64,000 nt of DNA from Solea solea (GCF_958295425.1 NC_081153.1:3808888-3872887); one strand, 5' to 3'. Shown: positions 50,113 through 61,410, numbered from the stretch's first letter. Numbers and translations are program-made. The notes: generated by a model from the letters alone, not told the origin.

Positions 50113-50146
50113 AAGAAATACCAGGTACACACACACACACACACAC

Positions 50147-50332
50147 GGTTTCCATGACTTCAGAGGACATTGCATTGACTTACATTCATTTCCTGGAGTC
50201 TTACTCTAACCCTAATCCATAATTACTACTGGCCTAATCCAACTTTAAAACATGAAGACAAGTCCCCTTAATGTGACTGTTTAAACAGATTTAGGTCCCC
50301 ACAACATAAGGAATACCAGGCAGACACACACG
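50147..50332 (+). repeat. Dispersed repeat, second copy
   Basis: Diverged partner of 49917-50112. It has the GAAGACAAGTCCCC segment that also appears at about 18879. The (CA)n tract at 50129-50147 separates the copies. Confidence 0.8.
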
Positions 50333-50334
50333 GA

Positions 50335-51985
50335 TCAGGAAAGAGCCTAAAGGACTCAGCGACTCCGCGTCTCTCAAGGTTTTCCTGTCATGGCAGAAAC
50401 GCCGCTACATTCCCAGCTCAAGATTTGACCAACACCCTGACGCTAATCAATGCAATGCACCCTGGGCATTGCTAGGGGATGACCCCTGTGTGTGTGTGTG
50501 TGTGTGGCACACGCACACACACCTCCTGGGAGAGCTGACCGATTACGCATCATAACACAGCTGATTTGCCCAATGGGTTGACACTCACTGTCCAGTTCAA
50601 TCAGCTTACTCTTCCCCAGCCGACCCAGCGGTGTGTGTGTGTGTTGCCTGTGCTTTAATCTCGATGGTGCTTTTATTCCGCAGCTCTCTCAGCAGCAGCA
50701 GCGTCATGTGTCGCTATACTCGTAAAGAAAGGTGTGTCATGGTTTTGGGTTTTTCTGAAATAGAAGCCATGCTGGGAAGTAGTTGGAAAAGTGTTTGACA
50801 GAGTAACTCTGTGATTTACATACATCTGTACTCATAAATAGTATTGTGCCTGAGGCTGATGATATACTGCGGCTCACAGTCCAAATAAATTCTCTGCAAA
50901 ACTTCCAAACAAACTCTTTTTTTGGAGCTTCACATGCTGAGTATCCCTAAAACCGAGCTTGGCCCCATCACAGCGGATTCCTCGTGACCTCTGGAGCACA
51001 GAAAAACTAAACGCTCAGGGAAAAGAAAGAAAAGCTGCTTGTTTGCCTGTAAACTCCCTATTAAAAAGATCTGTGGGCTCAAACCGCACTCCTCTGCCAC
51101 TGTCAGATGGCTGTTGTTTGTGATGGCAGAGGCACAGCATGAAAGGGTCTGGGGGTTTAAGGCAGCTACTAGTTTGGATGTCATTTGAGAGGGACATTAA
51201 GACGTAAAACAAAACACACAAAATACTGCAAGGGGAAAACATGCGAAACTTGAAAGCCGACATGAAACACACCCTGTAGTTATGATGAAATGGTGAGATT
51301 TACTGTGGAGGAGCCGTGGCACACAGGCAGCGATGTATGTGCAGGAGTAAGATATATGCCAGATGGAGCCAGACAGACACACGTACACACTCACACTGAG
51401 TCCAGTCTGTGCTATTATAGGAGATGGGGAAGAAAAACAGTCTGACTTGGCAAATGTACATATGTGCACTCGTGTAGGCAGTGCAGTCCCTGTACATATG
51501 GGGAAGTATAGGGTCTGGCACATGTTGAGTGTGGTGACCCACTTTTCCTTACATCTGGACCTGATAACTCCGCTCTCTTGCAGAAATGGGGGAACAAAAA
51601 AAAAAAGGTTTGGACAGTGACATCTCTATCTGTCTCTATCTGGACTGACTTTGAAAGTTGGCAGCAGCTGTCCACAGTTTCCTCCATAATCAGACAGAAG
51701 GGAGTGTGTCATGTGAAAGGAGGACCGTGCCCCTCGCCATCATGTATGGAATCATGCGCATAAATTATAGCATGTACTTTTCAGAGCTGCTCTTGTTCCT
51801 GGCGTGGTTTACATTTCATATGGATCGACTCCAGAGCTGTTTCAAGCCATTGTTTGGTTTTGAGTGGATTGAGGTGACGTGCTGCCATTTCTTTACTCGC
51901 ACAAGCCATTTATTCTGGAAAATCGAATTTTTCTTAAAGGTGCACTCCCTGATTTTGTCTTAGCTCCCGACAATACGTTGAGCTC
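50335..51985. other. Non-coding stretch, no gene seen
   Basis: Short GT runs near 50487-50505 and 50632-50644, and an A-run at about 51595-51606. No gene or transposon boundary seen. Confidence 0.55.
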
Positions 51986-52789
51986 TTAAAGCTGCAGTGC
52001 ATAACTTGAGTGTTTTTTGTTGTTAGCCCCATTTGTATGGAGGTATATCTGTGCCATCCATTTGAATTTCTAACACTTAAATTTTTGTTCCATCGAAATT
52101 GCATTTTAAAAGCCATCAAATTTTTCAAGAATTACATTTTGCCTTTGATCATTTTCAATGTTGAAATCAAAAAATTTGATGTGTCAAAAAATCACTGTAA
52201 AAAAATTCAGTCTTAAAAAATTCAGTTTAAAAAACTTTATTTTATTTTAACATTGGAAAAAATGAAAATGTGACATGGCATCCTATGTTAAAGGGGACAT
52301 ATTACGCAAAATCAACTTTTTAACCATTTTAATACTTATATTTGGGACTCTACCAGTCACCAAAGTGTGGAAAAAGAAAACTCCGTCATGTTTTCGTGGT
52401 CCCCCTTAGTGTAAGTATAGGCGATAAAACACTCGATGTTGAATTCCCTGCGTTTATGACGTCAGAATGCGCATTTCACTGCGAATGTTACCGCCCCACC
52501 AGTAAGTTTACTTCGAGAGCTCCACCTTAGCTCCACCTTGTCCCTGCGAGAGTGCAGGCGAGGGAGGAAGAGCGGTATTATGTCAACGCAGAGGGACAAG
52601 TGTGCTGTTGGTGGCTGCACAGTGGAGCACAGTGTTTTACACAAACTTCCTCAGAGGATTTGATATATGAAGCTAATGTGCCGGATAAAGTCAGCAAACG
52701 TGTGTTCGTGTGTTCGCACTAGACTGCGGCCAGCGGTCGCCGTAATTAGTCAGGGGACGTATTTCACCGACGTACAAACACACACACGT

Positions 52790-53335
52790 TGTTAAGAAAA
52801 GGTCACATAGAGCTCATAACTGACCATTCTGACACGTCCTAATTAAACATATTTGTTCAGTACGTCCTCCATGACCGGAGCACAGACTCAGTCTGATACA
52901 ATCACATATACAGCGGCGAGCGGCAGTTTATGCCGCTCGCCACTGGCGATCAGCGGTGCTGCACTCTCTGTGCAGAGGTGCTGCACTCTCTGTGAAAATC
53001 AGCTCACCGCGGCACCGCTGATCGCCACCGCGGCGAGCCGCCTAAACGGCCGCTGTATGCGTTTAGGCAGCTCGCCGCTCGCCGCTGGCGATCAGCGGTG
53101 CCGCGGTGGCGATCAGCGGTGCCGCGGTGACGAGGTCTCCGGAGCATAGTCACCGGTCTGATACAGTAACATACAGCGCCAGCTTATGCAGCTCGCCGCA
53201 CGCCGCTGGCGATCAGTGGTGCTGTTCCTAAGTGTTTTTAACTGATTAACAGTTCGGCACTGTTCGGCTTGATCCTTATGTAGAACGTCTCTTCCTGTGA
53301 CGGCACTCTGGCTGTTTTCTGCGCACGCTGCCATG
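52790..53335 (+). mobile_element. Innermost element of the nest, expanded by GC-rich internal repeats
   Basis: The left part (ATTTGTTCAGTACNTCCTC, GACCGGAGC) and right part (TTTTTAACTGATNNACAG, GTTCGGC, GACGGCACTCTG) match the elements at 9035-9585 and 11590-11855. Between them lies a GC-rich block absent from those copies. Outer limits are approximate. Confidence 0.6.
52875..53223. repeat. GC-rich minisatellite with inverted copies and a 30-bp perfect hairpin stem
   Basis: TGGCGATCAGCGGTGC occurs at 52944, 53086, 53107 and (one mismatch) 53207, and inverted at 53012. 53004-53033 and 53101-53130 are perfect 30-bp inverted copies with a 67-bp loop. Inside the loop, CCTAAACG and CGTTTAGG form a second stem. 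Segments starting at about 52876 and 53140 are ~85-bp diverged direct repeats. Confidence 0.85.
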
Positions 53336-53979
53336 TTGATATTGTCAGAGAACTAGTGGAGGGAGGGGGAGACGAATAGAGCTGTAAAGCGCTGTAACGA
53401 GGACAAATCAGAAACCCCCTGGAAGAAGTGGGTGTGTGTTTGCCTGTGTCTCATTTGCATATAAAGGGACCATGCACGAAAACCGAGCGTTCTGAAAGGG
53501 GCGGGTTTAGCAGGGTTATTGAACTGCTATGATGCTTCATCCTTATGGTATTTTGACCAAGGCATGTCACTGACATGTTCATTAGGACACCAGGGAACTA
53601 TTTTAATGGGGGAAATAGGGTATAATATGTCCCCTTTAATACTATCAGACCTGAGTGGGGGAGCGTTGGTGTGTATACAGCAGCAGCACAGGGGCAAGTG
53701 GGGCAAGAGGTGTTTATTCTGTCAAACTGCTAAATAATCTTAAAGTGTTATGAGCGGTTGAATTCACGTGTGCAGCTGTCGCTCTTTCACACACACTGCG
53801 TGCAGCGTGAATGTCACCGGGTGACACGAGATCCAAACACTGCTATACTGAGAAACAGACAGAGAGAGAGTTGTGTGGCGCTGGTAGACTTAATCAGCAC
53901 TGTGTGAACTCATGCGGCTGCGGTCTGAATGGAACAGACATGTGTTTGTAATTAAACGTTACGCACTGCACTTTTATTG

Positions 53980-55610
53980 GTGGTGAGTTAAAAGGAGAAC
54001 GTGGCGAAATTAAATCATGAATACGCACAAAATGGGTGGAGCTGGGAGGCAGCTTGGTGACAAAGTGACTTCCAGGTTGTGAAGTGGCCGCGCTGAACTG
54101 TGGCTGAGTTTATTCATGAGTCAGGAATCCGTGTGAGTGTTTGACTTATAATATTCACTTACTCACAGATGCCCTGTGCTGTGCTGTCATGTCATTTGTC
54201 AGCTGCTGCGTACGAGGTCAACAATATGACATAGAAGCGTCTTGGACTCTTTGCTTTTCTCAGTTCCTCAAAGGTCAGTGATGTTTGTAAACAGTGAAAA
54301 AGTTCCTTCCCCTCTGCAAGCAAATCAACTGACAGCTATTTGCCTAATTCTATTGACATACAACAATTTTGTTGCAGCGTTAAAAATGCTGGCACAACAG
54401 AGGCAAACATCCCTCACACTAACAATCTGCTTTAAAAGTCCTCGAGTTCCTGCTCTGTGAAACTGAGCGACTGTATATTACGTCTGGACCCGTTCCAACA
54501 ACAATCATTTTAGTTAACTCCTCAGTTCCACCACTAAACAGTTAAATAAACTACTGTTCTGCTGCAGGACACGTAGACTTTTTACTGGACTCGTTCAAGC
54601 TTTTACGGGGCACGTTTATGCACCCAGAGCATGTGTTTGCAGCAAAAAATCAACAATAAAAAACATTATTCTGCAGTAAAACATCTCGCCTGAGGTTGGC
54701 CGGGCTGAGTCATGATTCATTTATGCACAGAATATCACACACGGTCTATAGTAGGACTTCTATGAAGACATCATTCATGTAAATAAATGTTAGTTTTTGC
54801 ATTCACACAGTTTTCTGTTTCATAAACGATGGCCAGCGAGTCTCCACCTCTTGTTGTGTGTAAGTGTGCTGTAAAAAAAAAACTGATTTTTTTAGTGGAA
54901 GCAGTGAATTCCTAAAGTCTCTCCTAGTTGCCTGGCAACCTCATCCGTTACTCTGCCCATAAAACTACAACTTACTGTTTTGGCATTTCTGTTTATTATC
55001 TGAGCGTCTGTGCTCGTGAGAACAGGATTTTCAGGACAGATTACGAGTGAGATTATTGAACCGCCGTGGATCCTCCGAGGCTGACTGACTGTCTGTGTGT
55101 ATGAACTGTGTAGAAGTAACAATGTTTTGTGTGATCGCCACAAATCTCCTCAATCTTAGCTCCGCTGACGTCCACACACACATAACTCAGGGGTTAGTCC
55201 CTCATCAGATGAACCGTGAGCGCTGACAGTTGACAATAAATCACATGGGCTTTAGAGAAGAAACTCAACTAACCCTTTAAATGCCCCCAACCCCGAATCA
55301 CTCTGTGAGAGTCCCTGACGTTATACTGGGACACAATGACCCTGTTGGTTTTCTCCTGTACCGTCTAATGTACTCGCCTCTTTCTCTTTTTTAAACTCCC
55401 TCGGGTCTATTGACGTTCACTTCAGGATAAAGACATTGTTAGTGTGACTGAGGAATGTTGCTTCAGAGAATGACTGGTGCTGCCACGCGAGGTCCCCGGG
55501 GACCACGCCAACATTAGTCTGATCTATCTGCTTTACTATTGGTATTGATCCCTGTTTAGTGTCAATGCCGGCACTGGGGAGTAATGATCACACACAGCCA
55601 GTCAGACACA
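53980..55610. other. Non-coding stretch apart from the X-box
   Basis: No frame or repeat boundary recognised; A-run at about 54874-54883. Confidence 0.55.
54927..54939. promoter_or_regulatory. RFX-type X-box palindrome
   Basis: GTTGCCTGGCAAC is a near-ideal RFX inverted repeat (GTTGCC / GGCAAC). It lies about 7 kb upstream of sox4. Confidence 0.5.
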
Positions 55611-55618
55611 TGTCTGGC

Positions 55619-55643
55619 ACACACACACACACACACACACACA
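55619..55643. repeat. (CA)n microsatellite
   Basis: About 12 CA units. Confidence 0.95.
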
Positions 55644-55810
55644 CTGTACATGCATGTCTGCCTGTACAGACTCACACATGGTACAAACTGTTCTGCTGCT
55701 GCCGCACTGCAGAGCCTCTGCTGCTCGCATGTGGAGCGAGCTGAGGCGAGCTGATGCAGCTGCAACAACCAAGCGAGACGCCAACTACACACAAACACAC
55801 ACACACACAC

Positions 55811-55846
55811 CTCCTCTCCTCTCCTCTCCTCTCCTCTCCTCTCCTG
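55811..55846. repeat. (CTCCT)n pentanucleotide repeat
   Basis: About 7 CTCCT units, preceded by a (CA)n run. Confidence 0.95.
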
Positions 55847-56195
55847 TGCCTCCACTCTTCCCTCTCTGCAGCAGGAGACAGATAGGCGGGCAGCCAGAGA
55901 CGCACTAATCCTCCCACAGTGCGAGACATTTTTCTGGTGGCACATGATGAAAATCAAGCCGCACTGACAGAGAAAAGAGAGGATGAGGATGAGGATGAGT
56001 GAGGGAAGAGTCAAGAGAGGTAAAAGTCAAGCGAGGACAGAGATGGGGGATTTTTAAACGATTATTATTATTTTTAAATGAGTTATTTCCCCTCTCTTCT
56101 TAAAACTGTGCACTCCTTTTCCCTTCTCACCAGTCTCGCTTATTCTTGCCCATCCTCTCTCTCTTCCTCTGCACCCTCCACCCCCACCCAACATT

Positions 56196-56228
56196 TCTCT
56201 CTCTCTCTCTCTCTCTGCCTCTCTCCCT

Positions 56229-56280
<52 letters not shown>
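56196..56280. repeat. (CT)n microsatellite
   Basis: A long CT tract with a CCCTCCCTCC interruption. Minus-strand open frames here read as RE repeats and are artefacts. Confidence 0.97.
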
Positions 56281-56281
<1 letters not shown>

Positions 56282-56836
56282 CGTGTGACTGAGGCTGATG
56301 TAGGTCAGTGCGTCTGGAGCCTGTCTGCTGCTGTAGCATGAGCGTCTGAGCCTGGTCCTCATCGACCCCTGCAGCGGCTGCCTCTGTGTCCGAGCTGAGG
56401 ACACCGCTCTCTGGGCTACGTGAGGACAGAGCCAGCCTCGCCTGACCTGATCTGCCTGGAAGAGGATGCACATGCCATATAGGAGCACAGAAAAATGGAT
56501 GGGGAGGGTGGTGGGAGAGCAGAGTGATACAGGGGTGGCTGTGTACTGTTGGAAGCTTCGTCAGTGCATGTTCTTTGCATGTGGGTCTAATACATAGATG
56601 TATGTTTGCAGGGAGAGACTCGACGGAAGGTGGAAGGCGTTGAAGTCGTCTTTCTCTGCTGTGGTGATACGCGGCGCTGCAGAGAGATTTTTTAGGGAAC
56701 AATTTCATGCAGTGTTGCCTCTGCATCCTTCTCTTCCTCCTGCACACACTCTCCACACTGCCTCGTCCCACCCCCCCCCCACCCTCCCTCCACTCACTGT
56801 CTAACTTCTTTGTGATGCTCTATGTTTCTTTTCCCC

Positions 56837-57021
56837 AGACTCGATGCGCGTCCACGTCTGCAGCCATGGTTTTTTGCGGCGTAGGCGACCCGGCAAACTC
56901 CAAAGTCATGTACGACTTTCGTTTTCCCCCAGATATCAGATTGAAAAACTCTTTGTTCTCGTCTGTCCTCGGTGGCGGCGTACATCCAGTGAAGAGCAGC
57001 AGATCACGGATCCAAATCTGA
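56837..57021 (+). other. Possible exon with a small ORF, unproven
   Basis: A pyrimidine tract ending TTTTCCCCAG gives a good splice acceptor at 56838. An ATG at 56866 with G at -3 and G at +4 opens 51 codons (MVFCGVGDPA...) and closes at 57021. All frames are open locally and a 180-codon frame starts at 56844, so this may be compositional. No family recognised. Confidence 0.2.
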
Positions 57022-57188
57022 AAGGCGTCCACGTCCTAAAATGCGAAATATCGGAAAGTGTCTCCCTCCGTCCTCAGTCCGTCCGTTTGCCGAATGCGAT
57101 TTCGATGGAAGCCAACGAGCGCGAGGACCACGACTTTTGCAAAAGACTTCTCTACCTCCTGATTCTCCTCTCCTTTCTTTCTCTCCCC

Positions 57189-57242
57189 CCCTTCTTCCTC
57201 TTCTTCCTCTTCTTCCTCTTCTTCCCCTTCTTCCTCTTCTGC
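57189..57242. repeat. 9-bp (TTCCTCTTC)n repeat
   Basis: About 5-6 units. It creates an artificial Phe/Leu-rich frame on the + strand. Confidence 0.93.
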
Positions 57243-57398
57243 TCTCATTCTGCGATCCTTACTACTCCTCTGCCTTTTAGACAATGCCCCCAAAAAACGA
57301 TCGTTGCATCAGAGTGTCTGAATTTAGGAGAGTGCAGCTGTGAGTGGCTGAGAGTGTGTGTGAGCGGAGTGTGTGTACGTTTGTGAGTGAGTTTGCTG

Positions 57399-57447
57399 CG
57401 TGTGTGTCTGTGCCAGAGTGTGTGTCTGTGCCAGAGTGTGTGTCTGC
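57399..57447. repeat. 18-bp tandem repeat
   Basis: The unit GTGTGTCTGTGCCAGAGT is repeated about 2.7 times. Confidence 0.9.
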
Positions 57448-57449
57448 GC

Positions 57450-58588
57450 TCTCAATTTGACTCTGCAGCACGTCTGGGTCCTGCAGCGGTACGCTGGTAC
57501 TTAGCTGCCTCTGTGTGTGTCTCGCCGTGAGTTTGTGCGTGCTTGTGTGTTAGTGTGTGTGTTTTCCGTGTGAGTTTCCTCTGCATCGCCATGACACCGC
57601 AGTCAGCTGATCTGCCTCCCCACTCTCCACAGTGAGGGAGTTCCTGGGGCGTGGCATCGCCGGCCTGACCACACCTCCATCTTGCACTTCCCTTCATTTG
57701 ACTTTTTTTATTTTTTTCCCTTCTTCGACTGAATCCCCTGGATTTACAGCGGTGAGAGAGGATAAGTGGAGCTTCCCAAAAGCGCTCCGCTCGTTGCTCG
57801 CCTCTTTTCTCTTTTCCACTCGTAATGTCAGCTCAAGGACGCTCTCTGTTTTTGCCTTTGCATTCGTTGTCATTTTAGAGGATTTGACTGTGTGAAAGCA
57901 GGACATAGAGGTCAAGGAAGAGACATTTTTAAGCTTTTATCAAATGTAAAGATGGAAGCAGAGGTGGACGAGTCTTAGCCATCGAGAGAGTAAATCTTAC
58001 ATGTGAGGCTTTCAAACTAACACTTCTAGGCCTCAAAAATCCTAAAACAAATCTAAATGACTTCTAATTTTAGGGGCTGTTTGCTTATCTTATATTGTCA
58101 GCTATTTCCTGTTATTTTGTGCACTGTGCCTATTTTTTAGGACGTGGTTGAAAGGTGGAAATACATAAAACTAATTCACTTACACGTCACAATTAGTCTG
58201 TTTTCAGTCGCTATTGTCAAAGTTTAGGGGGAGAAACACAGTGAAACAAAGAAGTGGTGAGGTACTGTACTGTGTGTTCTGCTGCAGCCTAAAAATATCT
58301 GCCCCCCCCAGCCCCGGCTGGTGTTGTGTGTGTTGTGTAAGAGCCGAACAGCAGTAGGTGGGTGACACTGTGAGATGACCACCTACACTGTCTACCACAG
58401 AATACAGGGAGGACAAGTGTCGAGCAGAAGGCAGAGACACTGTGTGTGTGTGTGTGTGTACTCGTGAACCAGTGCTTAGTCTTCATCTTTTTTTCTTTTT
58501 CTTTTTTAACTGCTGCATCGAGGGGTTGGACTTCCCACTGATTTTAAAACTTTTCAGTCGCTGGAAAACCTCCAGTTCAATTTGGGCT
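57450..58588. other. Non-coding stretch, no gene seen
   Basis: A GT run at about 58441-58459 and a T-rich run near 58488-58506. No conserved frame. Confidence 0.55.
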
Positions 58589-58589
58589 C

Positions 58590-58628
<39 letters not shown>

Positions 58629-58630
58629 AC
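58590..58630. repeat. (CA)n microsatellite
   Basis: About 16 CA units, then an interrupted CA tail. Confidence 0.96.
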
Positions 58631-59230
58631 ATACACAAAGGCCTCATTGTGTTTCACTGCAGATGACGAGCAGCCAGGTCAAAGAGGCGCGTCATTCTTC
58701 TGCAGTTGCAAAAGGCGAGTACATGGTAATGAGCACCTCTGTTTGACACACACTTGCACTTCACTCCGCGCGTCTTTCGTCTCCATCTCTTTGCCACATT
58801 ATTGGATTCTCGCCGTTATGACACACTCTGACGTCCGTGTCCCCTTTTTTCAGTCCAATCGGCGGCAGCTTCGCTTTAATAATGAACCCAACTCCCTGCA
58901 TAGAGCCACACACACACACACACTCATTTAGCCTGCAGTTAGCTCTGGGGTTGGTGCGACACGTCGGGTTAATGTTTATGTTTTAATAAAAAATTGTATA
59001 TTAAACAGTGTGTCAGTCAGACGCGGGATAATGGAGACCCCTACCTCGCTGCACCTGTGCTTAATTTGATTTTAATGTTATTGTTTTCCCGAATTCCCTC
59101 AAAATCACTTTGCTGCTGCTGTAGCATTTAATGAAGTGTTTTAGTGAAACGCACAGGTTCCTCCCACTGTGGTTTATTATCAAACCACTACCTATTTTTT
59201 ATGTTAATTCATAAAAAAAGACTTAAATTT

Positions 59231-59520
59231 AGAGATCGTCTTCTGGTTACACTGCAAGAAGACCTGGGTTCGCGGCCCAGTCGGAACAAGGGCCTTTCTC
59301 CATGGAGTTAGCATGTTCTCCCTGTGTGCAGGTCGGTTTTCTCGGTTTTCTTCAGTTTCACTACAGATTTGGGGCTTTTTGTCCCTCGTGTGAGTGTGAG
59401 ATGGTTGTTTGTCTCTATGTGGCCTCCAGGGTTTTTCCCCCGCCACCTTTAACCCTGTGTCAAGTAGGACTGGCACCAGCGCCCCCGTGACCTTCATGTG
59501 GAGGATAAAGCAGTAGAATG
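59231..59520 (+). mobile_element. tRNA-derived SINE, second copy
   Basis: A B-box (GGTTCGCGGCC, 59267-59277) is followed by ACAAGGGCC, GGAGTTAGCATGTTCTCCC and a GGAGGATAAAGCAGTAGAA tail, matching the SINE at 37262-37457. The A-box region is degraded. It lies about 2.3 kb upstream of the sox4 TATA-like box. Confidence 0.75.
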
Positions 59521-59725
59521 TGGTCTTCCCGTTACAAAAAACAGCAAAAAACCTTCTGCTTTGAAGCCTTTGATTGGCGCGCATGTGCTTGTGCTTAATT
59601 GTCTATTTTCTCTAAATCGGAACATGTTCTATGGAAGAAGACGTGAAACTAGCCCGCGACTCCATTGACGTTATAAAACAAGTGAATAGTAGGCTAATTT
59701 TTCCGTTTTTTGCAACAAGCAGAGG

Positions 59726-59738
59726 CACCCCCTAGTGG
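59726..59738 (-). promoter_or_regulatory. CTCF-like motif, reverse orientation
   Basis: CACCCCCTAGTGG is the complement of CCACTAGGGGGTG, one step from the CTCF core. It lies in what looks like a dispersed repeat (ATACAGTCTATAGG at 59792), about 1.8 kb from the predicted sox4 start. Convergent with the site at 28750. Confidence 0.35.
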
Positions 59739-60152
59739 CTAACTGCTACTTCCTGCCATTCAAACTGGGCGACTATGCCAGTTTTTCCACATACAGTCTA
59801 TAGGAGAAACGACAGAATCGGCACGGCATCCTCGTCACAAGCCCACGACAGCTACACTCACGTCTGTCACACTTTAAAGAAGTCACTGTGAGAGTCGGGC
59901 CCAGCTTCCCACAGCACTCTCTCATAATGACATTATCCCTCCAGGCGTCAACAACACTGAGACAAAGCGCAGGTGTATTTGGGGTAAACACGTGAAGATG
60001 ACAGAGCGACGGGCCGGCGTGTGATGGCCTCTCTCTGTGTCCCAGCGCTGCATCTGCCACTGACAGAGAGGGAAAGCTGCCTGACAGCTGCTTCTCACAC
60101 GTCAGATAACATTACAGGTATATATACCTGCTACACCTGTTTAAACAACACT

Positions 60153-60155
<3 letters not shown>

Positions 60156-60189
<34 letters not shown>
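60156..60189. repeat. (GT)n microsatellite
   Basis: About 17 GT units. Confidence 0.96.
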
Positions 60190-60191
<2 letters not shown>

Positions 60192-60782
60192 GGGCGGGTA
60201 TGGAGATAGCAAACTAATCCAGTGGCAGGTGCATGCTTGTAATTGAGGCAGCTCAAGGTATAGAGTGATAAAACAGCTCATTATTATTTATGTGTTTGAT
60301 TTATGTAAGCGCAGAGGGGCAAAGAGGTTGACTTGTGAAATTTTAAAGAGTTCACAGGGGTTTTTTCTTCTTCTTCTTCTTCTTGAGCCTGATGTGAATC
60401 CCTGTCGTAAATTAAGAACACACGTTGTGACTGCATAGCTGATGTGATGTTAGATCTAATCAGAGCTTTCTCCTTGGGAAAGCGTTCACCCGGACTTTAT
60501 TTATCGCCGCCCCGCGCCGTGAAGGTGGCGCCGGAGAAACCTTCACCGCCAGCTCGTGACATCACATCACCTGCATGATTCAGTGACGGCACCTCACAGC
60601 AGCGGCGGCGGCAGCAGCCGATCACAGGACGGAGATAAATCTCCTGTACATGTTAACACACAAGCACATGCATATGTATGCACAATGTACACCTCACCGC
60701 CTCCCTTTGGCTCTAGCCTGACATCTAGCGACACAGGCTGTAATGTGATCCCTCATGATGAGAGCGTGTTAACACTGGGCTG

Positions 60783-60832
60783 TGGAGGAGGAGGAGGAGG
60801 AGGAGGAGGAGGAGGTGTGTGTGTGTGTGTGT
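60783..60832. repeat. (GGA)n(GT)n compound microsatellite
   Basis: About 10 GGA units followed by about 9 GT units. Confidence 0.95.
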
Positions 60833-60834
60833 CT

Positions 60835-61258
60835 GATATAACCACTTGTATATTTCTAGTGTTCAGCTCCTTGCTCGTGATGCATCATGTGACTCTACTG
60901 TAACGATCAGCCTCATGTTTTGTTTACACTGCTTGTCGTGACGTAATGGTGCTCGTAGCTCTGGTGACTTTTTAAAATGACAGGTTGGGTTTGGGCTTCT
61001 GTGTGTGTTTGGGGTGGGTTTGTCCGTGTGTGCGCCCGTGTACCCGCTCACCTCACCACACTCTGACTAACACTAAACATATTGTGGCTGGTGTTTTTTT
61101 GTTTTTTTTGTGTTTTCTCAGCATTTCCTCGTCTAAATTTAGTCACTGCTCATCCCCATGAAACTCTAAGTATATCCCGCCAAAGTTCCCCCTGCAGCAG
61201 GGGAAAGGACAGTGAGTTCCTTTAAACACACACACACAACAAAACACTTATATGTATA
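60835..61258. other. Upstream flank of sox4, no gene seen
   Basis: T-rich near 61095-61110; short CA run at about 61226-61238. No exon-like frame. Confidence 0.55.
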
Positions 61259-61259
61259 A

Positions 61260-61297
<38 letters not shown>

Positions 61298-61309
61298 CAG
61301 AGAGAGAGT
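61260..61309. repeat. (CA)n/(GA)n compound microsatellite upstream of the sox4 promoter
   Basis: About 9 CA units run into about 16 GA units, about 180 bp upstream of the TATA-like box. Polypurine GA tracts can take unusual structure and vary in length, so this could modulate the promoter. Confidence 0.95.
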
Positions 61310-61405
61310 GTCTTTCTTCCAGTGGAGTCTGACAGGAATGAGGTCAGACACACTGATCCTCGTTGCACATTATTGTTATTATTATTACCCGTTTTTTTTA
61401 TTCAG

Positions 61406-61410
61406 CCAAT
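61406..61410 (+). promoter_or_regulatory. Distal CCAAT box (NF-Y type) of sox4 promoter
   Basis: The context is CAGCCAATGGGAG, a good NF-Y site, about 85 bp upstream of the TATA-like box. It pairs with an inverted CCAAT box 59 bp further on. Confidence 0.6.

Larger units (their letters stand above)
52288..53639. mobile_element. Middle element of the nest, 13-bp perfect inverted ends, TTAA at both edges
   Basis: TTAA (52288-52291) then AGGGGACATATTA; the right end is TAATATGTCCCCT then TTAA (53636-53639). TTAA at both edges would fit a piggyBac-type target site, but the class is not certain because the ends do not begin CCC. Arms share a GCGCATTTC / TTTGCATATAAAGG type of sequence. The centre is a third repeat. 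Confidence 0.75.
51986..53976. mobile_element. Outer MITE of a three-level transposon nest (TTA target-site duplication)
   Basis: TTA (51986-51988) then AAGCTGCAGTGCATAACTT on the left; the right end is AACGTTACGCACTGCACTT then TTA (53974-53976). The ends are inverted copies with a few mismatches. A 3-bp TTA duplication fits PIF/Harbinger-type MITEs. Most of its length is the inserted element at 52292-53635. Confidence 0.7.

Noticed and set aside
56127..56771. 214-codon minus-strand frame
   Set aside because: A large part is Arg-Glu repeat from the (CT)n tract; the rest has no recognisable domain.
1..61000. Exons of CDKAL1, the expected upstream neighbour
   Set aside because: None of the translated frames resembles a radical-SAM methylthiotransferase; the gene is probably outside the window.
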